From Chlorella sorokiniana (taxonomy: Eukaryota; Chlorophyta; Trebouxiophyceae; Chlorellales; Chlorellaceae), in the NCBI GenBank assembly GCA_025917655.1, contig CP084619.1, positions 2,709,001 to 2,773,000 on the forward strand: a stretch of DNA of 64,000 nt, in the 5' to 3' direction. Numbering within the stretch: position 1 is the stretch's first letter; every line of letters starts with the position of its first letter. Below the pieces are notes generated by a model. The model was not told the origin of the DNA, searched no databases, and worked only from the letters and a program-made list of their open reading frames with translations. The position numbers were made by a program, and so were the translations under genes. This document shows, one piece after another, positions 1 to 11,100 of the stretch.

Positions 1-134
1 CCTTGGTGTTCTTGACGTGCGCATTGGCATCCTCGCTGCTGTACAATTACCACGCCCATGCAGCTGCTGGCGCCGCCGCTGCCACTCCTGCTGCCGCCGC
101 CGAGAACGGCGGTATCGTTTGTTGCTTGGTGCAG

Positions 135-3100
135 CACAACAAGAAGCGGGAGGAGCTGCATCGCCTTCAAGAGAAGTACCCTGAGCAGGCAGCCAAGCTG
201 GCCAAGGTGGGAACAGGCCGGCACCAAACCACACGCGCCTGTTTGATGCCACTGATGTTGCGGCTTCACCTGCACCTTTGACACATGGTGGGGCATGCAG
301 CGAGCCGCCCAGGTCATCTGTGATTGCAGGAGCGCGCATTCAGCGCCGTTGCCGTAGCCAAGGCCAAAGCCAAGGCAGCCCTTGCCGCCGATGCGGCTAA
401 GGACGATGAGGAGGAGCCGTCCGAGGGGGAGGAGGACGACGACGGCGAGATCGACGAGAAGACGCAGGCCCAGATCTTCGAGACGCTGATGAAGATCCGC
501 AGCCGAGACCAGAGCATCTATGACAAGGAGGCCAAGTTCTACAGCAGCGAGAGCGAGGAGGAGGAGGCGGGGCCGGCGGGTAAGCGGGAACACCCGTGCG
601 GCAGGGCTGTACTGTGTGTCGTTCTCGCGCAGATGCACACGTGAGCGCATAAGCTGCGCCCAACTTCCCTTGTGCTGCAGCTGCCCAGCCCAAGGAGAAC
701 AGGGAGCGCCCCATGTACCTGAAGGACGTCATCTACAAGCAGGCCATGGAGGGCGGCGACTCGTCGGACGACGATGCGACAGCGGGCGGCGAGCAGCAGC
801 CGCCCGCACCTACACCCAGGAGCAGCGGCAGCTGAAGCAGGCCTTCCTGCAGGCGTTTGAGCAGGAGGTGGAGGGGGACGGGGGCGAGGCAGGCGACGGG
901 TTTGGCGCCGGCGTGCTGCAGGAGCGGAAGAGGCAGCAGCAGCGGGCGGCTGCCCAGGGCGATGGCAGCTACGACAGCGAGGGGGAGGGAGCGGAGGGTG
1001 GCGACGCCGCCGCCGACGCGCGGGTGCAGCAGCTGCTGGACAGCTACTTTGGCAGGGACGAGCAGCTGTCGGCGGACGACAGGTTCCTCAAGCGATACAT
1101 CCTGAACAAGGTGCGCAGGGGCTGGCTGCTGCCGTGACGGCGGCACGCGGGGAGGGCAGGCGCCGCCTCGGAGCCACAACGCGTGTCGGCTGTACCGCGC
1201 TGCTGCAGGGCTGGGTGGAGGAGGGCGATGCAGGCTTTGAGGACGCAGACGAGGAGCAGGTGGACGACCAGGAAGACGAGGAGTTCCTGGAGGAGGCAGG
1301 CAAGCGGCGGAATGTTGTGCTCCCCAATTTGTAGCAATGCAGCATGATTATCGATGGCGATGGGTTTGGTGACCGACGCCAGCCAGCTGGAACTGGACAA
1401 GCACAGGTGCACCAGCTGGCTCATGGCATGGCTGGCACTGAGGGTCGCCCGCCTGTCGCCCCCTGCAGAGCAGTTTGAGCACGCATACAACTTCCGGTTT
1501 GAGGAGCCGGGCGGGCGGCCATCGTCACGCACCCGCGCAACGTGAGCGCCCATAGGGGCCAGCCTGCCCAGCTTTGAATGCTGCTGCTGTGCGCACGCAC
1601 CTCCTGCCGCTCCCAGGTGCACCGCAGCTCGCTGGCACGTGAGCACAAGCACGCTGCATGGCCCTGGCACGCGCGCAGATCGAGGGCACTGTGCGCAAGA
1701 CGGACGACCGGCGCAAGAAGGCGCGAGCGGAGAAGGCGGCGCGCCAGGCTGAAGAGGAGGAGCAGCGGCGGGCGGAGATCCGGCGGCTCAAGAACCTGAA
1801 GAAGGCCGAGATCCAGGAGAAGTGAGGCGCGCCGCCTGGCCACCCACTGGCTGCTTGGCCCCTATCTCCTGAGCTGCTGACCGGCCATGCCGCCACCGCT
1901 GGAGACGCACGCAGCCTCCAGCACCTCGCCCACTCAGCCCTGACATTTGCTTGCACACAGCCACAGGAGCCTCATGCTTGCTCCCTCCCCTCCCTCCCGC
2001 ACACACCCGTGCCTCTGGTTTGCCTTGTGCGCACCCCAGGCTGCAGGAGATCCAGGGCGTGGCTGGCCGTGCCGCGCCGCAGGAGGAGGCGCTGGATGCT
2101 CTCATGGAGGGCGACTTCGACCCCGAGGAGTACGACAAGCGCATGGCGGCCGCCTTTGGGGACGACTACTATGCGGCGGTGAGGGCGGCGGGCGGTGAAC
2201 ATGTGCACCGCCTGCAAGGAGGACGGACGGGGGTGGGGTTGACGAGGGGAGCACCCGCGGAGGCGAGGTGCTTGCAAGTGGGAACCGCTGACACGGCACG
2301 CCAATCTGCAAAGCAGCAGAGGTCTGTTTCCAGCGGGGCCGCTGCTTGGCCCATGCTGACTGGCCCATGCCCCTCACGCCGCCTTCCCCAGGATGCCGAT
2401 GAGGAGGGCGAGGACGACCTGGCGGATGAGGCGTTCGAGCGGGAGCTGGAGGCCATGGCGCGGTACGGCAGCGACGACGAGGACCCACAGAGCTTTGCTG
2501 CGCTGCACAAGCGCATGGCGGCGCAGAGGCGCGAGGATGCAGCTGCAGGTGATTAGCAACTGGGCTGCAGGGCGGGCCTGGGAGTGGGCGGCATGCAAGA
2601 GACGCTTTGGACGTGCCTGCTCCCCTACACCCGTGGCACAAGCATGCCATTCTGCACAGGGCAACGTTCGGGATGAATCTCGTGTTTTCACAGCATGCCA
2701 CAGCAGCGCCACGCGTTCAGTACCGCCTCCACGCTTCTGACAGCCCACCACCTGGCTGCTGGCTGACCCCTACACCCCTACATCCTTTAGTCCTGCTCGC
2801 TCCTTACAACCATGCCTCTGTCAGCTCAAAACCCTGGCTCAACCATGCACTCACCCGCCTCCACCTGCTCCATGCCTCCAGCCAAGCGGGGTGAGGGTGA
2901 GGAGGCGGAGGAGGAGGCGGAGCAGGAGGGGGATGGGCAGGCTGGCGCCGCTGCGGACCCCGAGGCCGCCGCCGCCACGCGGGCGGAAATGCAGCGCCTG
3001 CTGGAGGAGTATTACCGGCTGGACTACGAGGATGTGGTGGGGGCATACCCACGCGCTTCAGGTGGGTGGGTGCGACTGCGGGAGCCCGCGAGGCGGAGCG

Positions 3101-4047
3101 CGCGCACAGAGCGCTGCCCAGCTGCAGCTCCAGCTCTGCTTGCGGGTGGAGGCGAACAGCCCGGCACCTAGCCTGACACTGCCCTGCCCGCCGCGTCGCT
3201 TGCCCCCTCCCCTGCCCCCTCCCAGGTACAAGGAGGTGGCGCCCGACAGCTTTGGCCTGTCTGTGGAGGAGATCCTGGCTCTGGAGGACAGGGAGCTGAA
3301 CCAGGTGGTGGGGCTGAAGAAGCTGGCGCCCTACAGGTGCGGCCCCCTCTGGGTTTTCTGCTGCGTGTGTGTGTGTGGGGGCGCGCGCGCGCGCATGGGC
3401 ACAAAGTTTGTCGGCAGCCAGCTCATGATGATGCGGGAGGCAGAGCATGCTGGCCCGCCTGCTGCTGTGTCAGTTTTGCCAGCCATCAGCATCATTGTCC
3501 CCAACTGGCCACCCCCAGGGACGAGCACCGCAAGTTCCGTCCCAACTACCAAAAGCTCAATGAGCTGCGGCGGCAGCAGGGCGAGGAGCAGGCCCAGCAC
3601 CACGGCGGCAAGAGCGGGTGGGGCAGCAAGCCCTTAGCTGGTGCAAAGTCGCAGCAGCAGCAGGAGCGGCCGGGCAAGCCCTGGAGGCAGAAGGGCGGCG
3701 GTCAGCAGCGTGGGGGCCAGCAGCGGCATCAGCAGGGCGAGCAGCCACCCAGGAAGGAGAAAAGCGCGGAGGAGCGGCGCCTGGAGTCGTTTGCCAAGCC
3801 AACGCTGAAGAGGGCCAAGCAGCAGGAGGGGGACCACCAGCAGGAGGGACCCACCCAGGGCAGCAAGCGCAAGCGCGAACAGCACGAGGGCAGCGGCGGC
3901 AGCGGGCAGCCAAAGCAGCCAAAGCAGCCCCATCAGCAACAGCAGCAGCCGGTCAATGATGATGGACCAAAGCTGACCAAAACGCAGAAGAAGAACTTGA
4001 AGCGAGCAGAGAAGCGGGCCGCCAAGCGCACAAAAACCGATGCATAG
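135..4047 (+). CDS. KRI1: KRI1-like nucleolar 40S ribosome biogenesis factor, 5' truncated by window
   Basis: KRI1 is a nucleolar protein needed for 18S rRNA processing and small-subunit assembly. Recognisable family blocks occur in order: HNKKREELHRL, an acidic stretch, PMYLKDVIYKQ, FLKRYILNK before a W, EQFEHAYNFRFEEP, EGTVRKTDDRRKKAR, FDPEEYDKRMAAAFGDDYY, LEEYYRLDYED, DSFGLSVEEIL and HRKFRPNYQKLN, then a Gln/Lys-rich basic tail. Inferred exons are 135-206, 330-579, 681-1110, 1209-1299, 1469-1541, 1679-1821, 2040-2178, 2392-2548, 2882-3061, 3226-3336 and 3519-4047. The intron at 1300-1468 uses a GC donor. The reading frame breaks by one base at about 803, 1513 and 3039, each at a G or C run that looks one base short. 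The N-terminal exon lies left of the window; bases 1-134 read as intron. Confidence 0.9.
1300..1468 (+). other. GC-AG intron of KRI1
   Basis: The upstream exon ends GAG GAG GCA G, followed by gcaagc, a strong GC-type donor. The acceptor is ctgcag before AG CAG TTT GAG. Splicing here gives an in-frame AEQFEHAYNF, the expected KRI1 block; no GT donor nearby does. Confidence 0.75.
3364..3394. repeat. (GT)n / (GC)n dinucleotide tract in KRI1 intron
   Basis: An alternating GT tract runs through a short G run into an alternating GC tract, all inside the intron 3337-3518. Such alternating purine-pyrimidine DNA can adopt Z-DNA; no function is implied. Confidence 0.85.
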
Positions 4048-4677
4048 CTGTCGGCATCCCCAGACGTCTTGCGATGCCCCTATTACGACACGGGAGTCAT
4101 GTCATGAGCGCATACACCTTTGAGGGCAATGTGAACATCACTGGCCGCGATTTGGCGTCAAGTGCTTTCCCTCACAGTTGATCTTAACCCCTGAAATCGG
4201 CGACAGTCGTACATGTCAGCATTGCCGCCGGGCCCTTCCCCCAGACCAAGAGCACATGTAGCATCCTCCGTTAATGCACCACCCTTCAGGAAGGTTAGTT
4301 TATTGACAGGTTTCTCTGTTTCGTTTTCACATTCAGGTCTCGTCACAAACATGCAAGCTGCAAGGCCTTGCTTGCTGTGGTGTTGACAATCAGCGCGCAC
4401 GGCGGGTGGTTGCCCGCGCCGCCGCATGCGCGGTTCAGCACACGCATAATTAATTGGCAAACGCGGCGGCGCCTCCTGGCGTGTCCACCCATTGCAGTGG
4501 ACCCCGGGTTGGCGACAATGAACAGGATGGGTCGGCAGGGCGGCGGCGCTCTTGCGCGCCGCTCTTGCCTGCCAGCCTGTCGCGCCTCATCCCTCAGTCA
4601 TCCCTGTGTGTGATACTTGTACTTCTTCTTCTGACACATTGTTTACATTAACCTCCTCCAGCACATTCAGTCCAGCC
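4048..4677. other. KRI1-NTRC intergenic region
   Basis: This stretch should hold the KRI1 3' UTR and the NTRC promoter and 5' UTR. It is less GC-rich than the genes, with short AT-rich patches near 4290 and 4445. I see no ORF with family similarity and no RNA gene. Confidence 0.5.
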
Positions 4678-7600
4678 ATGGCGTGCACCCTCGCACGCTG
4701 TGGCGCAGTGGCAGCCCAGACGGGCGGCTGCTCCAGCAGCCAGCAGCGCGCGACCCAGCTCTGTTTCCTACCCGTGGCTCATCGCCGCGGGGCTCGCCGC
4801 ATGCGCAGCAGGTTGCACAGAGAGTGGGCAGCTATCGCGACACGTGCGCCCAGCGCAGGCTCCTTGTGCGGGCAGAAGGCGGGAATGGTGCTGTCACCGC
4901 CGGCAGCGATGTGGAGAACGTGGTCATCATTGGCAGCGGACCGGCTGGCTACACCGCCGCCATCCACGCCGCCCGCGCCAACCTTCGGCCGGTTGTGTTT
5001 GAGGGCGTGAGTGCAGGTGCGCCTGCAGCCATTCCCCGCTGTGCTGCAGTGTCAATGCTGATCTTGACGTCAGGAGGTGTGCTGGGGGAGGGATTTATGA
5101 GGCACAGCAGGTGGCTCGGGAGTCCGGAACTCACTGGCTGTGAGCCCCTACTGCCAGGTGGCGTGCGCGGCGGCCAGCTGATGACCACTACCGAGGTGGA
5201 GAACTTCCCGGGCTTCCCTGAGGGCATCACCGGCCCAGACTTGATGGACCGCATGCGGGCGCAGGTGCGGGGCGGGCGGCGGGTGGCGACGTTGGGAGCA
5301 GGGTGGATTGGGCAGCCTGGGGGACCTGCGCGCAGGGGCTGGCTGTGCAGAGCCATGAAAGCAACTGTAGGCAGAGGGAGAGATGCATTTGGATGCAGCA
5401 GCAGAAGGCAGCCACCTGTGTTGCTCCTTGCCTGCTGTGGGCTTGGTTCCGCAACAGCGCGCCCACGGCTTGCTGGCCACCCTGCCCACCCCTGCTTTGC
5501 CCCTCGCTCCTCCCACGCCCCCCGCCCCCAGGCTGAGCGGTGGGGCGCGGTGCTGTGCACGGAGGATGTGGAGAGCGTGGACCTGTCCTCCCGCCCCTTC
5601 ACGGTGCGTGGCACCGACACCACGGTCAGGGCGCACTCGCTCATCATCGCAACGGGCGCCACCGCCAAGCGGCTGGGCATCCCCTCCGAGCAGAAGGTGC
5701 GCGCCTGCCGAGGGCCTCAGGGGGCTGCTGCTGCTGTTTTGAGTGCTGGCGGCACCATCTTCTGTTCTACCCCTCAATGGCAGCGGCAGCAGTGCGGGCT
5801 GCCACCTCGCCCAGCCGCCTTCCCCCTCCTTGCTGTCCACCCCAGTACTGGTCCAGCGGCATCTCCGCCTGCGCCATCTGCGACGGCGCCTCCTCGCTGT
5901 TCAAGGGCCAGGAGCTGGCTGTGGTGGGCGGCGGCGACACCGCCGCCGAGGAGGCCGTCTACCTCACCAAGTATGCCAGCCACGTGAGTGCGGGGCCGTG
6001 TGGCGGCGGCGGGTGACCGCGGGCCTGGTGCGGGTGACGGAGCGGGGTGCACCGTGTGGGGCGCCGGAGACCCTCCATCCCTTCCAGCGTCCTCTCCCCG
6101 GCCCCGCATTTCCACCGACGCATGCCATCTGCCCCCTCCCCCGTGCAGGTGCACCTGCTGGTGCGCGGCGACGCCATGCGCGCCAGCAAGGCGATGCAGG
6201 ACCGCGTGCTGCGCCACCCCGCGGTCACCGTGCACTTCAACACCAGCGTGGAGGATGCGTTTGGCGACGGCGGCCACCTCACCGGCCTGCACCTGCTCAA
6301 CTCCAGGACTGGTGAGGGCGCGGCGGCGCTGCCCAGGACATGAGGCTGGGGCAGCTGCGCCAAAGTGTGGCATGTGAGCCTGCCGCAAGGAACGAGCTCG
6401 CCGTCGCGAGGCTTATCTGCTCCCCTCCCCTGCCCTTCTGCCAGGGGAGAAGTCCGACCTGCCGGTGAGGGGCCTGTTCTACGGCATCGGCCACAAGCCC
6501 AACTCGGGTGAGCTCGCCAGGCAGCGGCAGCCCTGCACCGCGCCCGAGGCCCTGCTGCCCTGTGCTGGGCCGCCAGGCCGGCCTGAGCCCACGGGTGTGC
6601 TCCCCTGGCTGCGCAGACATTCTGGGGGTCAGGTGCAGCTGGATGAGGGCGGGTACGTGGTGGTGCACGAGGGCTGCCGCACCAGCGTGGAGGGCGTCTT
6701 CTCGGCGGGAGACCTGCACGACACGGGTGGGTGGGTGTGGGGTTGTGGGGGGGGCACGGCCAGGCATGGGGCGCCCTCGCCCGCAGAGCAGCCGGGTTTG
6801 CTGGGGAGCTGCTGCCGGTGGCAAGCTTCTGTACATGTGCAGCATGTCTGCCCATGGGCAGCAAGCGCAATGCAGCGGCGCACAGCTTGCCGCCACGCCG
6901 CCCCACGCCCGGTGCAGAGTGGCGGCAGGCCATCACTGCGGCGGGCAGCGGGTGCATGGCGGCGCTCAGCGCGGAGCGCTACCTCTCTGCCGCCGGCCTG
7001 GCCACCGTGCATGCGCAGCCCGAGGAGGCGGCGGCGGGCCACAGCGCGCCGCAGGCCGCCAGCGCGGCAGCGGCGGCCGGCACCTCAAACGGCAGCGCCA
7101 ACGGCAACGGCTCGGCCACCGCTGAGGAGCTTGCGGCGGCTTTCGACCCCTCGGCCGATCGGCACCAAGGCCAGTTTGCGCTGCGCAAGCTGTACCACGA
7201 GAGCACTCGCCCATTGGTGGTGCTGTACACGGGTGAGGGCCTGGGGGCGGTGGAGGGCTGCAGCATGAGCATGCTGCTTGGCTGATACCCTACCCAGCAG
7301 AAGGCTCGGTGTACGTGAGTTGGGTCCCAGCTGGTGCCTCCTCCCCAGCCGGTCAACTTTTGGCGGCGGTGCTCACTGCTGCCGACCCCTCCTCCCCCCC
7401 TTCCCCCTCCCCCTCCCCCACCGCGCGCAGCCCCCCTCGTGCGGCCCCTGCCGCACCCTGAAGCCCATCATGGGCAAGGTGATTGACGACTTCCCGGGCA
7501 GGGTGCACTACGTGGAGATCGACGTCGAGCGTGACCCGGAGATTGCAGAGGGCGCGGGGGTGATGGGCACGCCCACGGTGCAGGTGCGGACACAGCGCAG

Positions 7601-7833
7601 GCATGCCACGGTGCAGCGCTGTGGTGAGCTGCTGCTGCGCTGTGTAGCAGGGCTGGGCTGGAGGGTGCCCGTCTGTCTCCCTTTCTGGCACGCCCTGCAG
7701 GGTGCACAATGTGGCGCGGCCATGCCCGCCTGCCACCCTGCCGCAGATCTTCAAGGACAAGGCGCGGGTGCACAACCTGCCGGGCGTGAAGATGAAGCGC
7801 GAGTACAAGGCGCTGATCGAGCAGTACATCTGA
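4678..7833 (+). CDS. NTRC: Chloroplast NADPH-thioredoxin reductase C (NTRC)
   Basis: NTRC joins an NADPH-thioredoxin reductase to a C-terminal thioredoxin and reduces plastid 2-Cys peroxiredoxins and other targets. Visible parts: a Ser/Arg-rich transit peptide from the ATG at 4678; FAD motif [32 protein letters not shown]; the reductase dithiol CAIC near 5876; NADPH motif [20 protein letters not shown]; then the thioredoxin dithiol CGPC near 7440, GTPTVQ, and stop at 7833. Inferred exons: 4678-5016, 5158-5264, 5532-5696, 5846-5983, 6149-6311, 6445-6507, 6617-6726, 6918-7232, 7431-7583, 7747-7833, about 546 codons, close to plant NTRC. Frame breaks sit at G runs at 4789 and 6624. The junction into 7431 is off by one the other way: its six Cs look one too many. 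Confidence 0.95.
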
Positions 7834-8171
7834 GCGGGCACGGCGGAAGCAGCCTAGCACCACACAACCTCCTGCTTGCCAGCCCCTCTGCATGGCACCA
7901 CGAGGCTGGGCCTGGCTGGCCAGGCAGCAGGAGGGCGGCTGCGCCCGTACTTTTCTCTAGCCAGCACTGACCATCCTGCTGGTCTCTGGCCCATGGAAGC
8001 AGCGACCCAAAACAAAAAGAACCAACCTCCCAACCCCTGTCTCTTGTCTGTCTATTGGCGACACAATTTGATTTGCTGAGCGATTTCCCTTCTGATCTGC
8101 CCTCAGTGCGTATGTAAACCATGCAAATTGGATCTATCACCTGGGCGCATTGACGCAGAGAGCGGCAGGCA
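7834..8171. other. NTRC-FANCD2 convergent 3' regions
   Basis: Tail-to-tail spacer of 338 bp holding both 3' UTRs. A chlorophyte-type TGTAA lies at 8113-8117. Nothing else recognisable. Confidence 0.6.
8113..8117 (+). terminator. TGTAA poly(A)-signal candidate for NTRC
   Basis: TGTAA is the usual polyadenylation element of green algae. It lies 280 bp after the NTRC stop and 55 bp before the convergent FANCD2 stop. Confidence 0.45.
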
Positions 8172-11100
8172 TCAGTCGCTGTGGCCCTGCGTTTCGGCAT
8201 ACCCCTCCTCCTCCTCCTCCTCCTGGTCGCCGTACCCATCGTCTCCCTCGGGCTCCTCCTCCTCCTCTTCCTCCTCCTCCTCCTCCTCCTCCTTCTCGGG
8301 CTGGTCCTCCACGTACTGCAGTGCAGGCGGGGGGCACCCTGATGAGTGCCGCAGCCTCGCCCAAAGCTCGAGGTGCTGCTTTGTCCAAGTGCGCCCCACC
8401 CACCTGTGACGGCACCACAGTGCCCCTGAGGTCCCGGTGCTTGAGCGCCCCCAGCCAGAAGGCATCGCCAGCATTGGCCTCTGCACGCAGGCCCCGTGGA
8501 AGCTGGTGAGGAGGGCGGCACCAGCAAGCGTGCGGGGCGGGGCCGCGCAGGAGGCCTGCAAAGAGCGGCAGCCGCCCCGCCCCCTCCACACAACCGACAC
8601 CCACGCACCGGTGAGGAAGGCCTTGATCGTGAACACGAAGCGCTCCACTGTGCGCTTGACGGCTGGCACCTGAGGGGAGGACGGCAGGGTGCAGACGAGT
8701 ATGTGTGGGGGCTTCTCAGCCACGTGGGCGCCTGTGCTGAGCCAATCTTGCGTCCGGGGCCAGCCTTTGCCCTACCCTGCCTGGACAGCCCGCAGGGGCC
8801 TCCCACCTTGGCCGTCAGCGGCATTTTCTTGTTTGCCTTGCCCTCGCTGCACAGCGTCTGCAGCACCCGCGTGCCCCTCTGGATGTCCTTGACCTGCACC
8901 CCAGAGGAGGAGGGGGGCGGGGGCAGCGAGAGTAAGGGTGTGGATGCAGCACGGTCGGCACGCATGCCATGCAGCAGGGTGTGCTGCCGCCGCCGCCTTG
9001 CCCCACCAGGGCCTGGAAGTCGAGCTTCTGGTGCTGGAAGCGCTGGCGCCAGAAGCCCAGCGTGCGGAAGAAGGTGAGGAGGAACTTGCCGCCCGACTTC
9101 ACCGCCTGCACATGGATCTGGGGACAGCAAGGAGGGGGTTCCAGGGGCTGATGGCTGGGGGACATGCAACTGCAGCTCCCAGCAGACGTCTCTAGAAAGC
9201 GGCAGCATGTTCACAGCAGCATGCATGAAGCGGAGAAGGCCGCTCACCACCACTCGGTGCTCCTGCCGCTTGACCAGGCCAAGCAGGGCGGCAAAAGCTC
9301 TCGCGCAGGTCTCGCGGTGGCGAACGGCAGCAGGGTGTGGGAAGTTGGGTGAGCTGTGAAGCGGCCGGCTCGATTGCATGCGAGGAGAAAGGCCCGCCGC
9401 AGCTGCGCGTCTGGTCCCCGCTCACCTTCATGCCCCCACGATCTGCTCCCCCTCGCTTTCGTCCCGCATCGCGACCTCCTGCTTCTCAGCAGCCGCCGCA
9501 GCAGCCGCCAGGCTTTCCCAATCCACCTGCGCAGGGCAAGAGGGCTAGAGAAGCGCACTAAGAGTGCACAAACAGACGGGTGCAGCATGTGCGCAAGGTG
9601 AGCAGCGAGCGCCGCTCTTCGAACCGGCGCACCCACCTGCAGCTGTTCCAAGCACACCCGGTACCACACATGCAGCGTGCTCCCGCAGAGGGATGGGTAG
9701 GGGCCCGCCGCTTCTGCCGCCTCCTTGCCCGTCAGCTTGTTGGTCACCTGCCAGGCACGCAGCAAGCGGCAGCGACGGGCAGGCTGAGGTCAACACCGTG
9801 ATCGCTTGCTGCTGGCGGGGGCCGGGCAGCTGCCACATGCAGCTGAATGGCGGGTGATGCACAGCCCCGCCGCCAAGCAGACCTGAGCCAAGTGGGCCGT
9901 TGTCAAGTCCAGGATGTATCCTGCAGCAGCGGCGCCATGCTCAAGGGCGGCTGCTGGCCCCTCCTGCTGCTGCGCCTGTCGCATGTGGCTCAGGCGCAGG
10001 CGCAGCAGGTCGGCAAGCTGCGGGCGCGGCCCTTCCAAGCAGCGCCGCCCAACTCCTGCAAGCAGGATGCCATGGATGTCGGCAAGGCGGGCAGGCGCCT
10101 AAAACAATGTTTATTTTTCGGAGCAGGCGAGAAGCACTCAAGTAGAAGAGAGCCCTTGCACCCATGTTGCCCTGCTTGCCTTCCCATCAGCATCATGCAA
10201 TGCCTGCTGAAGCACCGCGTCCGCGCCCGGCTGATGCGATCCCGCATCCTGTCCCGCATCTTCAAGCCACGGCGGCTAGGTTCTGCTGTGCCAAGGGAGT
10301 CGCAGCAAGAGACAGCAGCGGTTGCGTGGGGTGTACCAAGGGGGAGTAACTGGGAGGCAGGCTGGATGCAGAGCTGGTGGGAGTGCCATGCCTGTGAGGC
10401 ATCACGTCGGCTACTGCGCAGCGGCAGCACCGTGACCAGCATGCCAGGGGCCCACCTGGCTCCAGCCTGCCCAGCAGCGCCAGCAGCGCGTCCAGGATGA
10501 GCAGGCAGGCGTGCTGGTGGGAGGGGCTGCAGGTGGTGGGCTTGTCTGTGTCCAGCTCGGGCAGCTGCGCAGGAGGGCAGGTGGGGGTGAAGGCAGCCGG
10601 CGCGTCAGCGGGGGCCAGGGCCACGCCGGCAGCCAGCGCTGGCTGCAGAGGTGAGCGGTGGGTGTGCAACGGGTGCACGGGCGGGCCAAGCGCGGGCGCA
10701 CCGGCGTCGAGAAGTAGATGAAGCAGTCCTTGACCAGCTTGCTGGTGTCGGCAGCCCCTGGGAAGGAGGGAGGGGCCACAAGCGGCATCACGCCTCAAAG
10801 CACCCACGCCCACCACCGCTGCCACAACATGCCCCTGTGACTGGTGGTGCGGTCGGCATGCAGGGGCCAGGCGTGCGACCGCCCCACCGTCGCCGCCATC
10901 CACACCCTCAGCTGCTGCTGCTGGGTCCCGGGAGAAGGCCTTGAGGAAGGCGAGGAGCAGGGAGCGGTGCTGCGGCTCAGCCAGCCCCGGCCACAGCACC
11001 AGCTGCAGCACGCAGTCCAGCACCAGCGTGCGCACCCTGTGACAGCGCAGGCCGGGGCAGGACCACGGGGGATTGGCAAGGCGGGTGAGGAGACGCGAGC

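Noticed and set aside
3-281. 92-codon + strand frame as a separate small gene
   Set aside because: Only bases 135-206 match KRI1 and are bounded by splice sites; the rest reads as intron.
7751-9379. 542-codon minus-strand frame as one long exon
   Set aside because: It is mostly a shadow: the FANCD2 exons lie in other frames of the same strand, broken by clear introns.
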